Assembly (NCBI RefSeq): GCF_014635545.1
Contig: NZ_BMDA01000002.1
Location: 457,285-521,284 of the forward strand
From: Acinetobacter courvalinii
GTDB lineage: Bacteria; Pseudomonadota; Gammaproteobacteria; Pseudomonadales; Moraxellaceae
Direction: 5' to 3'
DNA: 64,000 bases
Shown here: positions 54,424 through 63,121 of the stretch, piece by piece
Position numbering within the stretch: the first letter of the stretch is position 1
Layout: each line of letters begins with the position of its first letter
Made by a program: the position numbers and the translations under genes
Notes under the pieces: model-generated
Seen by the model: the letters and a program-made list of their open reading frames with translations, nothing else
The model's database searches: none
What the model was told of the DNA's origin: nothing

Positions 54424-54867
54424 TTACTCTGCCCGAATCCAGATCTGATTCCGGCCTAATGCAGAAACACCCAAATAACCGCGTAAATGCAGACGTTTAC
54501 CGTTGGCACTGAGTTTGGCTTTCATACTGTAAATTTTACCTGTATTCGGATCGAGAATCCGGCCATGGGTATAATTCGAACCATCACTGTATTTTAAGCC
54601 GGTGACCACATCCAGACCGACAATCGGTTTGTTGGTGTAGGGTGCAGGGCAATCTACACAGGTTTCTTTAGGTGTATAGCCAGTACGTGGTGTTATTTTT
54701 ACAACTTTTCCGGCATAGGTGCCATTCGATTCTTTACGAATTTCCACCAGTGCCTTCGGTGCTCCGGTTTTGTCATCAATACTTTGCCAGAGCCCCGTAA
54801 TATCCTCTGCAAAAGTAAAACTGCTGATTGCAGTCAAGCATAACGCCCCGATTAATTTTTTCCCCAT
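54424..54867 (-). CDS. Exported DUF2147 protein, copy 2
   Basis: This is the tandem paralogue of the 53773 gene: 147 residues, Sec signal (MGKKLIGALCLTAISSFTFA) and the same DUF2147 core with CVDC and GYLGVSALGRNQIW. Differences cluster in the signal peptide and in solvent-type positions (for example Lys/Ala-Leu versus Lys/Gly-Ile after GAPK), which suggests both copies are under selection. A terminator after it means each copy has a separate promoter. Confidence 0.9.
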   Translation of the reverse strand: MGKKLIGALCLTAISSFTFAEDITGLWQSIDDKTGAPKALVEIRKESNGTYAGKVVKITPRTGYTPKETCVDCPAPYTNKPIVGLDVVTGLKYSDGSNYTHGRILDPNTGKIYSMKAKLSANGKRLHLRGYLGVSALGRNQIWIRAE

Positions 54868-54954
54868 TATTAAAAATCCTTTTAATATTCAAGCATTCAT
54901 TATGAAGGATTTTTGACAACCAGTTCAACCTTTAACTGATATTTGTGGCAAATT

Positions 54955-55623
54955 TTAAGATAAAGATAAAATAAAAGTCGGCAGCCAGATTGCGGTAAAT
55001 ACGCCATTCACAGCCATACCAAATGCAGCATATCGGCCCGCAACAGGTCCACGTTGCCATGCCTGTGCAGTACCAATGGCATGTGCTGCCAGACCTAGGG
55101 CCAGGCCCGAAGCACGTTCATCATGGATATGTTTTAAGATCCAGGGAGAAAATGCGGCGCCAATCACTCCGGATAAAATGACGATCAGGGTTACCATCAT
55201 TAAAGGGGCATGTAGCAGGGTTGCAATATTCAGTGCGATGGGTGTGGTTACAGCACGGGTAGCAAATGCCAGAATGGTCGGTTCGGACATATGCAGCAAA
55301 TACGCTAGTCCCATCGGTAAAGCCACTGCACTGATACTTGCGAAACACAAGATACCGATCATGGATTTAAGCGGTAAGTCATCATAGCGCATCGCAGCCA
55401 GAGGAATCGCCAAAGCCACGGTGACGTAGCCGAGCAGGTGATTAAAAACATTATTCACATGATCCATGTACTGCTGATAGGGAATCCCGAAAATGGCTAA
55501 GAACGTGATGACAATAAACATGCCGAAAACGATTAAGGGAATCTGTGGAAATTTCTGATTCAGCGGTTTGGCCAGAAGATAACTGATCAAGGTAATGATA
55601 AAGCCATAGATAACCATAGACAT
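54955..55623 (-). CDS. LrgB/CidB-family membrane protein
   Basis: LrgB proteins partner with the holin-like LrgA and are linked to murein hydrolase control, export of small carboxylates such as pyruvate, and programmed lysis. The 222-residue protein has six or seven helices with family segments MDHVNNVFNHLLGYVTVALAIPL, TRAVTTPIALNIA, GVIGAAFSPWILKHI and the conserved GLAAHAIGTAQAWQRGPVAGRYA. AAGGAG lies 8 bases before the ATG, overlapping the stop of the lrgA-like gene. Confidence 0.92.
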   Translation of the reverse strand: MSMVIYGFIITLISYLLAKPLNQKFPQIPLIVFGMFIVITFLAIFGIPYQQYMDHVNNVFNHLLGYVTVALAIPLAAMRYDDLPLKSMIGILCFASISAVALPMGLAYLLHMSEPTILAFATRAVTTPIALNIATLLHAPLMMVTLIVILSGVIGAAFSPWILKHIHDERASGLALGLAAHAIGTAQAWQRGPVAGRYAAFGMAVNGVFTAIWLPTFILSLS

Positions 55624-55634
55624 CGATCAGCTCC

Positions 55635-55997
55635 TTATAACCAACGCTTCGCCATTTTGGCATAGATCCATAATGGCAATAATGTACTGAATGTTAAAAT
55701 AAATAGAAAGGCAGGAATTTCCTTGCCCATATGCACCAGCATGATTAATGAACCGGCACAGATGGGCAAAAAGGCAAACGCACTTTCTTTCAAAATTTTA
55801 TTGTTGGTATCAATCAGACGATTGGAGATTTTTTTAAAGCGTCTCCAGATGAATAAGGTCATTAACAGACTAATCAGTCCGACCAGATTGCCCAGTTCAG
55901 GATGACCAAAAGCCGTTGTGATCGCGACAGCTCCTTCACGATAGCCAATAATTAATAAAATCGTGCCAAACCAAGCTGTCCAATCAATATTCTTCAT
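55635..55997 (-). CDS. LrgA/CidA-like small membrane protein
   Basis: Starting at the ATG at 55997, this 120-residue protein has four predicted transmembrane helices (about residues 5-20, 33-50, 70-88 and 93-112) and the LrgA/CidA-type segment ESAFAFLPICAGSLIMLVHMGKEIP; the name rests on this and on lrgB being 11 bp downstream. Classical LrgA N-terminal motifs are less clear. The hflX stop is 43 bp upstream, so hflX, lrgA and lrgB probably form one transcript. Confidence 0.75.
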   Translation of the reverse strand: MKNIDWTAWFGTILLIIGYREGAVAITTAFGHPELGNLVGLISLLMTLFIWRRFKKISNRLIDTNNKILKESAFAFLPICAGSLIMLVHMGKEIPAFLFILTFSTLLPLWIYAKMAKRWL

Positions 55998-56040
55998 TTT
56001 ATTTGTTACTCTCGTTAATCTAAACGATGGCTGATCGCAA

Positions 56041-57384
56041 TTAGGATGAGTGAGGGTCGATCTCAAATTCTTCCAAAGGTCGCTGGAATAGGGAAGCTTT
56101 TTTTCCCAGTATTTCGTCTAATGGCAAATGAGCCTGTTTAATGAGTTGTTCCAGCTTATGTGGTGCAATACAGACCGACAGGTGTAAATTGCCATGATCA
56201 TCATAATGTTCAGACTGAATGACATTCAGGGTATATAACTGGGTGCGTAATTTCCCATAAGCAGGTTTTAACACTAAATCAAAATCTTGTAACTGGCCCA
56301 ACAGACATTGTTGTACCGCTTGCGCAAGCAGCTCCAAGCCTTGACCTGAATGTGCCGAAACATAGACCCGATCAGGCTGGTCTGCCGATTTATAAATAAT
56401 TTTGGGCGCATCACCGCTCAGGTCAATTTTATTGTAAACATGCAAGATGGGCGCATCGGCACCAATTTCTTTGAGAACAGATTCAACCGCTTCAATTTGC
56501 TCTGGCATATTCGGACTGCTGCTATCAATCACATGCAGCAGTAAGGTGGCCTCTAGAGTTTCTTCCAAGGTTGCTTTAAATGATTCAACCAGATCATGCT
56601 GCAGATTTCTGACAAAGCCGACGGTATCTGCGAGTACTACCGTGCCAATACCATCCCAGTCTAAACGGCGTAAGGTTGGATCGAGCGTGGCAAACAGTTG
56701 ATCTGCGGCATAGACATCACTTTTTGCCAGCAGATTAAATAAGGTTGATTTTCCCGCATTGGTATAACCCACCAGTGAAATGGTCGGGATCGCGGCTTTT
56801 TGTCTTGCGGCACGACCTTGCAGGCGGGTTTGTTGTACTTTGACCAGTTTATCCTTGAGCTGGGTAATTCGCACCCGAATTAAACGACGGTCGGTTTCAA
56901 GTTGTGATTCACCGGGTCCACGCAGGCCGATCCCGCCTTTTTGCTGTTCCAGATTACCGGTAAAGCCACGAATCAGGCGCGTGGATAAATGCTTGAGCTG
57001 GGCCAGTTCGACCTGTAATTTACCTTCATGGGTCCGCGCGCGTAAGGCGAAAATGTCCAGAATTAACCCCGTGCGGTCAATCACACGACATTTCAAGATC
57101 CGTTCCAGGTTACGTTCCTGGGCGGGTGACAGGGAATGGTCAAAAATAACCAGCTCAGCTTCGAGACTTTGTACCAGTTCGGCGATTTCATCGACTTTAC
57201 CTGAGCCAATGAAAAATTTCGGGTCAGGTTTATTGCGTTGTACTACAAGATGTTCAAGGATTTCAGCGCCAGCGGATTGAGCAAGCAATCGAAACTCTTC
57301 AGCATCAAGATCATCGAGGAGCTGAACAGACACACTGACTAAAATTGCCCGTTCACCGCTTTGACGCTGCTCAAAATTTTCCAC
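56041..57384 (-). CDS. hflX: Ribosome-associated GTPase HflX
   Basis: HflX splits stalled or idle 70S ribosomes. The 447 residues contain an N-terminal nucleotide-binding and helical domain (SVQLLDDLDAEEFRLLAQSAGAEIL, ...ERILKCRVIDRTGLILDIFA, RGPGESQLETDRRLIR) and an Obg-like G domain with G1 GYTNAGKST, G3 DTVGF and G4 NKID. The start is a GTG at 57384 with AGGATT about 10 bases upstream. In many gammaproteobacteria hflX follows hfq; here a small membrane ORF lies upstream and lrgAB downstream. Confidence 0.95.
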   Translation of the reverse strand: MENFEQRQSGERAILVSVSVQLLDDLDAEEFRLLAQSAGAEILEHLVVQRNKPDPKFFIGSGKVDEIAELVQSLEAELVIFDHSLSPAQERNLERILKCRVIDRTGLILDIFALRARTHEGKLQVELAQLKHLSTRLIRGFTGNLEQQKGGIGLRGPGESQLETDRRLIRVRITQLKDKLVKVQQTRLQGRAARQKAAIPTISLVGYTNAGKSTLFNLLAKSDVYAADQLFATLDPTLRRLDWDGIGTVVLADTVGFVRNLQHDLVESFKATLEETLEATLLLHVIDSSSPNMPEQIEAVESVLKEIGADAPILHVYNKIDLSGDAPKIIYKSADQPDRVYVSAHSGQGLELLAQAVQQCLLGQLQDFDLVLKPAYGKLRTQLYTLNVIQSEHYDDHGNLHLSVCIAPHKLEQLIKQAHLPLDEILGKKASLFQRPLEEFEIDPHSS

Positions 57385-57458
57385 GCGACTATGTAATCCT
57401 TATTTTTAAAGTCTTATTCTAGAATAAACTTCAAGCAAAGGGCAAAGGCTTACACGAT

Positions 57459-57599
57459 TTATATGACATTACGACGTAAAAGCTCAATGAAACCGACCAG
57501 TGTGCCCATATATAGAATTGACCAGCCGAGAAACATTCTCAGCGCATAGCCATAAGGAACGGGGGTTTGGGTTTCTGATGTTGTGCTTTGTAGATTCAT
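57459..57599 (-). CDS. Small membrane protein, 46 aa, too short for usual ORF lists
   Basis: A 46-codon ORF begins at the ATG at 57599 with AAGG seven bases upstream and ends at TAA 75 bases before hflX. The peptide has a polar start (MNLQSTTSETQTPVPYGYA), one clear transmembrane segment (FLGWSILYMGTLVGFIELL) and a basic end (RRNVI). The good ribosome binding site, coherent membrane topology and position ahead of hflX support a real gene. I know no function; it may be co-transcribed with hflX. Confidence 0.7.
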   Translation of the reverse strand: MNLQSTTSETQTPVPYGYALRMFLGWSILYMGTLVGFIELLRRNVI

Positions 57600-57789
57600 C
57601 ACATCACCTTTTAATCAGTAAATTCGATTTATTTATATTAATTGATCTAATAAACCTTTTAAAATTGAAAAAAATTATGCTCGCATTCGCTTTTTATGAT
57701 GCAGATAACTTCTATAAGTCGATATTGGCATGATATAACTGGATGAATTCAATGCACATGTGCATCTATGCGTACGGTTTTAATGATTT

Positions 57790-58620
57790 ATGACTCAAGA
57801 AGTAACAGCGGTAAATAAAACCCCATTAAATTTAATCTCTAAATTGAGTTTGTATAGTAAAAAATTAGCCTCAGGCCTGGAAACAATAGGTGAAGGCTTT
57901 TATCTGATTTACCGTCATGGTCTATATAAAGATCCCAATAATCCAGTCAATACCCGATACGTACAGTACTTCTGTCGCCGTTTATGCGAAGTGTTCAATA
58001 TCGACGTCGAAGTCCACGGGACCATTCCGCGTGAACCTGCGCTTTGGGTCAGCAATCATATTTCATGGCTGGACGTTGCGGTGCTGGGGTCGGGTGCACG
58101 AATTTTTTTCTTGGCCAAAGCTGAAGTTGAAAGATGGCCGATTCTGGGAAAACTGGCAAAAGGCGGCGGAACTTTATTTATCAAACGTGGATCAGGTGAT
58201 TCGATCCGTATCCGTGAACAGATTACAGAATTCTTAAAACAGGATATTCCGGTTCTGTTCTTCCCGGAAGCGACCACAACAGATGGGCGTAAAGTCAAAA
58301 AGGTGCATGGACGTTTATTGGGTGCGGCCATTGAGGCACAACGTCCGGTACAGGTCTGTGTGATTTGCTATGTCAACCAGAACGGAGAACTCGATCTGGT
58401 GGCGCCGTTTATTGGTGAAATGACCTTTGCAGAACATGTGCAGCGTGTCTTGGAAATGCCGAAAGTTACCGCACATCTGATGACTTTACCTGCGATTTCA
58501 GTCGAAGGGCATACTGTAGATAGCCTGACCAAAGAAGTGGATCGTCAGATGCGTGCCGGTCTGGCCAAATTACAGCAGAAGGTGTTGACGGTCTTGCCAG
58601 AAACGGCCGAGTCTACATAA
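57790..58620 (+). CDS. PlsC-like lysophospholipid acyltransferase
   Basis: This 276-residue protein belongs to the 1-acylglycerol-3-phosphate acyltransferase group. Motif I is WVSNHISWLD (HxxxxD), motif II is GGTLFIKRGSGDS (here replacing the usual GxxFIDR form), and motif III is VLFFPEATTTDGRKV (FPEGT-like, with Ala for Gly). It makes or remodels membrane glycerolipids or an ornithine-type acyl lipid. The 3' end overlaps the convergent phospholipase D-type gene by 8 bp, and both act on phospholipids. Confidence 0.86.
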   Translation: MTQEVTAVNKTPLNLISKLSLYSKKLASGLETIGEGFYLIYRHGLYKDPNNPVNTRYVQYFCRRLCEVFNIDVEVHGTIPREPALWVSNHISWLDVAVLGSGARIFFLAKAEVERWPILGKLAKGGGTLFIKRGSGDSIRIREQITEFLKQDIPVLFFPEATTTDGRKVKKVHGRLLGAAIEAQRPVQVCVICYVNQNGELDLVAPFIGEMTFAEHVQRVLEMPKVTAHLMTLPAISVEGHTVDSLTKEVDRQMRAGLAKLQQKVLTVLPETAEST

Positions 58621-60241
58621 AGCCTTCGATTGGCAACCATGAAATGATTTTTACGCCAGCTTTTTGCCACCATTTCATCTTGGGTTCTTTGGTATAAATC
58701 AAAGGACCTCTAGGTGTTTCTCTCTGCCAGGTAATTTTCTTATTGGCATCCAATACTAACCGATAGGCATAGGTTTTCAGGTTTTGATCCATGGTGGCAT
58801 GCACGGCTTGTGCTAAGGGTGGGCTATTCAGCAATACCCCGATTTCAGTATTTAAATAGGCAGAACGGGGGTCAAAATTAAAGGAACCAATAAATACCTG
58901 TTTCTCATCCAGTGCCATCAATTTGGCATGCAGGCTGGAACGACTCAGTCCCTTAAGATTGACCTTGGCTTTTTTCGCTAACTCTTCAGTATGTTTATCT
59001 AAATCATTTTTATCCAATGCGGGGAGGAACTCATACAGTTGTACCCCATTTTCCAGCAATTCCTGACGATATTTCCCATAAAAGGCATGAACCACCGCCA
59101 CGTCATTGGCTTTAAAGGAGTTGGTGAGTACTCTGACCTTGACTCCATCTTGTGCCAGTTCACTTAAAATTTTTGCGCCTTTCTTTTCCGGTACAAAATA
59201 AGCCGAGATCAGATCAATATTTTTTTCAGGTTGTTCCAGATGATTGATCAGCTGGAAATTCAAGTGCTCTTCTTTTTTGGCTTTGGATTTAATTTTATCC
59301 GGGGAGTCCTTCACCACCTCGGCCTTGACCCATTCCAGAGAAATATCCCGATTCATGAGTGAATCAATGGCTTGGGAACGGCTGGTCAGGTCGACATAAT
59401 TCTGTACCGTAATCCGTTTATAGTGCTCATCCAGTTGCTGCTTTAAACTTTCATAGCTCAGTCGATGCGATTTTGGATTGACAATTTCCCTGACATCGTA
59501 GGCATATTCGTGATTCCAGTAATCATCAAAAGATTTGGAAATATCATTGACGGCTGTGCCGAACAGCATCACGTCCACATCGGAAAACTGGTAATTATCA
59601 CTGACATTATAATACTGGTTGGTCATGTTGCGACCGCCAATCAAGGCCACCTGGTGATCGGCAATAAAACTTTTGTTATGCATCCGGCGGTTAATACGTT
59701 TCAGGTCGAGTACCATATCCAGTGCACGGTATTTACGAAACCGGTACGGGTTAAATAATTTAATTTCTATATTGGGATGCTGGGCCAGCGCCAGAAAAAT
59801 ACCTTCCGTATGTTTGGCATTATTATCATCAATCAGTAATCTGACTTTTACCCCACGATCAGCGGCACGAATTAAAGCGTGTAGTGCTAAAGCCCCAACT
59901 TTGTCGTTATCCCAGATATAGTATTGTAAATCCAGTGTTTTTTCGGCTTTATCAATCAAACGAAGACGCGTTGCCAGTGCTTCTAGCGGTTCATATAAGA
60001 CGTGATAGCCAGTCAGGTCGGGATGTTGTTCTTGTAAAGGACGGATCACCTGAGCCAAAGAAGTTTGGGTGGTATCGATCTGGGCAACGGTTTGGATTAC
60101 CGGTTCCAGCTTATGCTTGGGGAGCGTACTACACCCCGTCACAGTCAACACAATGGCGCAATAAATCGCAAGCATATTTTTATTGTAAGCGGTTGTACTT
60201 ATCTTTGTATGTTTGCCATTTAAATGAGAAAATTGCGTCAT
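58613..60241 (-). CDS. Phospholipase D-family lipoprotein, cardiolipin synthase C-like
   Basis: The 542-residue protein has two HKD motifs: HNKSFIADHQVALIGGRN (about residues 188-205) and HAKLMALDEKQVFIGSFNFD (about 428-447). That is the layout of cardiolipin synthase C (YmdC), which makes cardiolipin from phosphatidylglycerol and phosphatidylethanolamine. A lipoprotein-type signal (ending VTGCS) occurs after residue 22; an ATG at 60175 would start directly at it, and I cannot choose because neither ATG has a good ribosome binding site. Cell-envelope anchoring is inferred. Confidence 0.88.
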   Translation of the reverse strand: MTQFSHLNGKHTKISTTAYNKNMLAIYCAIVLTVTGCSTLPKHKLEPVIQTVAQIDTTQTSLAQVIRPLQEQHPDLTGYHVLYEPLEALATRLRLIDKAEKTLDLQYYIWDNDKVGALALHALIRAADRGVKVRLLIDDNNAKHTEGIFLALAQHPNIEIKLFNPYRFRKYRALDMVLDLKRINRRMHNKSFIADHQVALIGGRNMTNQYYNVSDNYQFSDVDVMLFGTAVNDISKSFDDYWNHEYAYDVREIVNPKSHRLSYESLKQQLDEHYKRITVQNYVDLTSRSQAIDSLMNRDISLEWVKAEVVKDSPDKIKSKAKKEEHLNFQLINHLEQPEKNIDLISAYFVPEKKGAKILSELAQDGVKVRVLTNSFKANDVAVVHAFYGKYRQELLENGVQLYEFLPALDKNDLDKHTEELAKKAKVNLKGLSRSSLHAKLMALDEKQVFIGSFNFDPRSAYLNTEIGVLLNSPPLAQAVHATMDQNLKTYAYRLVLDANKKITWQRETPRGPLIYTKEPKMKWWQKAGVKIISWLPIEGFM

Positions 60242-60344
60242 AATCGTTACTGATTAAAAGTTGGGCTCGAGTATACCATTTCATCGAAAAAGATAAATAT
60301 AAGATGAGACGTATGTCCCTAAAGTGAAGTTAATGAGGGCTGTA

Positions 60345-61355
60345 ATGTCGGATTCAGATACTGTTATTGTTGGTTTTTATCTTATTTTTGCTGTTCTAGC
60401 ATTGTGGGCATTGATTCAGGCCTGGGTCCATCAGGCACGTACAGAAACCATTCATCCTTTTAAAGCCTTTGTACATTTGCTGGCGTTTTATCTTTCGTAT
60501 TTATTGGTCCCGCTATGGTGCTTTAGTCTGTATGCAGGCTGGGTGGGCTATTACAGCCTGCATCAGGCGGGATTTATCTTCTTGTTAAGCAGTGTGCTGA
60601 TTTATGCACGCTTCATTGAACCGCATCAGATTCATATCAAACGTCATCAATACCGTCTCAATCCAAAGCGTGAGTTTACTCGTCCGGTCAAGGTCGCATT
60701 GGTGGCCGATATGCATGTCGGTCTCTTTTCTGGGCACGAACGCCAGCTAAAAATCATTGTGAAGAAGCTGAATCAGGAACAACCTGATCTGGTGGTGGTG
60801 GCAGGGGACTGGACCTATGAGCCGGAAAACCGTTTGGTGCAAGAACTGGAAGTGCTCAAGCAAATACAGGCGCCGGTCTATTCTGTACCCGGTAATCATG
60901 ACGAACAATATCCTGGCCCACCCATTCAGGCGTTGTTGAGTAAAGCGCTAGAACATAATAATGTGATGGATATTGAAGGCAAAATTGTCGATTTTGACGA
61001 ATTCCGTCTCATCGGGATTGGTGATTTGTGGGCAGGTAAGGCGAATATGCGCTTTATGCCTGAGTTGCCGCAAGACAAGCCTTGGCTGATTTTGTCGCAT
61101 AATCCGGATACCGTGGATATGGTACCTGAATTACCGACGCGTCCCCTGATGTTATCGGGCCATACCCATGGCGGGCAGATCGAACTGCCGTGGATTACCA
61201 ACTATATTATGAAGCGGGTGTCGATTCTGGGACATAAAAAAGGTTTTTATACGCATGAACATGCGGATGTATTTGTGACAGTAGGAACCGGTATGGTGGG
61301 TGTACCATTTCGCTTTAGAGTGCCCCCAACAGTGGATATTATCGAATTGATTTAA
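60345..61355 (+). CDS. Membrane-anchored metallophosphoesterase (YaeI-like)
   Basis: The product of about 336 residues starts at the ATG at 60345, which has GAGGG five bases upstream. Three N-terminal transmembrane helices (about residues 4-25, 45-65 and 70-95) precede a calcineurin-type phosphoesterase with all metal motifs: VALVADMHVG, VVAGDWTYE (GD), VPGNHDEQ (GNHD), LILSHNPD and LMLSGHTHGGQ. YaeI-type members cleave lipids or phosphodiesters; the substrate is not shown. A terminator follows. Confidence 0.9.
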   Translation: MSDSDTVIVGFYLIFAVLALWALIQAWVHQARTETIHPFKAFVHLLAFYLSYLLVPLWCFSLYAGWVGYYSLHQAGFIFLLSSVLIYARFIEPHQIHIKRHQYRLNPKREFTRPVKVALVADMHVGLFSGHERQLKIIVKKLNQEQPDLVVVAGDWTYEPENRLVQELEVLKQIQAPVYSVPGNHDEQYPGPPIQALLSKALEHNNVMDIEGKIVDFDEFRLIGIGDLWAGKANMRFMPELPQDKPWLILSHNPDTVDMVPELPTRPLMLSGHTHGGQIELPWITNYIMKRVSILGHKKGFYTHEHADVFVTVGTGMVGVPFRFRVPPTVDIIELI

Positions 61356-61357
61356 AT

Positions 61358-61389
61358 AAAAAAGCCGACTGAGTTGAGTCGGCTTTTTT
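61358..61389. terminator. Bidirectional terminator
   Basis: AAAAAAGCCGACT and AGTCGGCTTTTTT enclose GAGTTG between the phosphoesterase gene and the convergent YfiB-like gene. Confidence 0.92.
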
Positions 61390-61403
61390 ATGATGGCAAT
61401 GCG

Positions 61404-61883
61404 TTAAGGAATAATAATCACATTCACGCGACGGTTACTGGCACGGTTTTCATCCGAAGTATTCGGTACAAACGGTTGATTCGAGCCACGGCCGAGTACC
61501 GTTAAATTATTGGGTTTAAAACCCTGTTCGATGAAAATTGAAGAAACGCTTTGAGCACGTTCTTCTGAAAGTTTCTGATTATATTCAGGATTGCCGATAT
61601 TATCGGTATGGCCGACAATTTTTAATTTTTGCAGATCATATTTATTCAGCTGCGTTGCAAGACGTACAATCTCTTGCTGATGCTCCGGCTTAATATCGAC
61701 CTTATTGAAATCAAATAACAAACGTTCTGGTAAGCCGAGACTCCAGCCTTCATCCGTTAATACAAACCCCTCTTTTTTTAACATCTTGACCTGACGATAT
61801 TTCAACGGGCCAAAACTTAAACATCCAGCCAATGTTAGGCAGAGTAACGCAATAAATGAAATTTTAATGGTGTGTGCGCGCAT
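61404..61883 (-). CDS. OmpA-family lipoprotein, YfiB-like
   Basis: This 159-residue protein has a lipobox (LAGC, Cys21) and an OmpA-like peptidoglycan-binding domain (about residues 50-159): LLFDFNKVDIKPEHQQEIVRLA, IVGHTDNIGNPEYNQKLSEERAQSV and the Asp/Arg motif NTSDENRASNRRVNV. It is the last gene of a three-gene unit with the YfiN-like and YfiR-like genes. In Pseudomonas aeruginosa YfiB sequesters YfiR at the outer membrane and so releases YfiN activity; the same arrangement is inferred here. Confidence 0.88.
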   Translation of the reverse strand: MRAHTIKISFIALLCLTLAGCLSFGPLKYRQVKMLKKEGFVLTDEGWSLGLPERLLFDFNKVDIKPEHQQEIVRLATQLNKYDLQKLKIVGHTDNIGNPEYNQKLSEERAQSVSSIFIEQGFKPNNLTVLGRGSNQPFVPNTSDENRASNRRVNVIIIP

Positions 61884-61891
61884 AACATGTC

Positions 61892-63121
61892 CTAAATTTC
61901 TGGTTTATAAAGAAACCAATGTGGATTTAAACTTTTAGCTTTATACATGGCTTGATCCGCTTGCATAATCAAATCTTCTGGATTCTCTGCAAACTGAGAA
62001 AAGGCAATTCCTAAGCTAAAACCAAAATGAATAATTTCACCATTGAAATCTAAAGGCTCCTTGCAACTGGCCAGTAGACCTTCAGCAATGGTCTGTAAAT
62101 GATCCGCATGATGGATAGAATGCAGGATAATAGCAAACTCATCCCCACCCAAACGGGCAATAAAATCCTCATGACGGACAGAAAGTTTTAAACGGTCGCC
62201 CATTTCTTTTAGCACCGCATCACCGGCCAAATGTCCATACTGATCATTAATCATCTTGAAATTATTATTATCAATAAAGAGTAAAGCTGAATTGTGACGG
62301 TATTGCGGATTCTCAAAAATATTAAACAGCTCTTGATAGAAATAATGACGGTTTGGAAGGCTGGTCAGCTGATCATGATGAGCCTGAAATGAAAGTTGAC
62401 GATTTTCTTTTTGCAGATGCGTATGCCAAATCTGAATTTCTTCTAGCAGTTCATTAAATACCGCATTTAAATTCTGGAACTCTTTAATATGGTTGTTGGG
62501 AAAACGCAGATTATAGGCTTTCTGGTCACTGACCAGTTGGGCGATATGGGTCAGCGGCTTAATCGACTGCATGATTTGGCGATAGGTAATATTCACTGAC
62601 CATAATAAGGCAATCACAATAAAGAACATTGAAATGGCCAGACCGATAATAATGGTTTTCAGAAAATGTAAAATATTTTCTGAACTTCCGTATAACACCA
62701 GTTCTCCCACTTTTTTCTTGTGATGCACAATCATTAACTTGACGGGATCATGTAAAAACCAGCGATCCATCAGGTCCTGCATCATGGAGGTATGGGCTAT
62801 TTTTTTGGTACTTTCGGCAAGAAGCTGATGTTGAGGATCATACACATGAATCGTTCGAATGGCATGTTGACGCGTATAATCATCCAGAATCTGGTCAATC
62901 GCGCCTTTATCCCGAAACACTACGGCTGGCTGAATCCGTTCAAGCACGGTCTGGCTCAAAAGCTGCAAGTTCTGTTTGGCATAAGTTTCCATGGTAAACA
63001 TGGAAATTGTGGCAAAGGTAAAAGAACAAATCACAAAGGTAATCGCAAAAATCGCAAACTGCGATTTACGGAATAATGCATGTAAGGAAGTTGACTGATA
63101 TAAATTGGAAATCATCTGCAT
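61892..63121 (-). CDS. Membrane diguanylate cyclase, YfiN/TpbB-like
   Basis: This 409-residue protein has a first transmembrane helix (about residues 21-43), a periplasmic CHASE8-like region (about 45-150), a second helix (157-177), a HAMP-like linker and a GGDEF domain. The active-site GGDEF is at residues 325-329 and the inhibitory RxxD site at 316-319 (RHED, five residues ahead), so both look functional. It makes cyclic-di-GMP and should be restrained by the YfiR-like protein. The TAA of the upstream gene abuts the ATG; an ATG two codons on has GGAG nine bases away. Confidence 0.9.
   Translation of the reverse strand: MQMISNLYQSTSLHALFRKSQFAIFAITFVICSFTFATISMFTMETYAKQNLQLLSQTVLERIQPAVVFRDKGAIDQILDDYTRQHAIRTIHVYDPQHQLLAESTKKIAHTSMMQDLMDRWFLHDPVKLMIVHHKKKVGELVLYGSSENILHFLKTIIIGLAISMFFIVIALLWSVNITYRQIMQSIKPLTHIAQLVSDQKAYNLRFPNNHIKEFQNLNAVFNELLEEIQIWHTHLQKENRQLSFQAHHDQLTSLPNRHYFYQELFNIFENPQYRHNSALLFIDNNNFKMINDQYGHLAGDAVLKEMGDRLKLSVRHEDFIARLGGDEFAIILHSIHHADHLQTIAEGLLASCKEPLDFNGEIIHFGFSLGIAFSQFAENPEDLIMQADQAMYKAKSLNPHWFLYKPEI

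Noticed and set aside
57500-57733. Plus-strand 77-residue ORF upstream of the PlsC-like gene
   Set aside because: It is antisense to the better supported 46-residue minus-strand ORF and has no ribosome binding site or recognisable composition.
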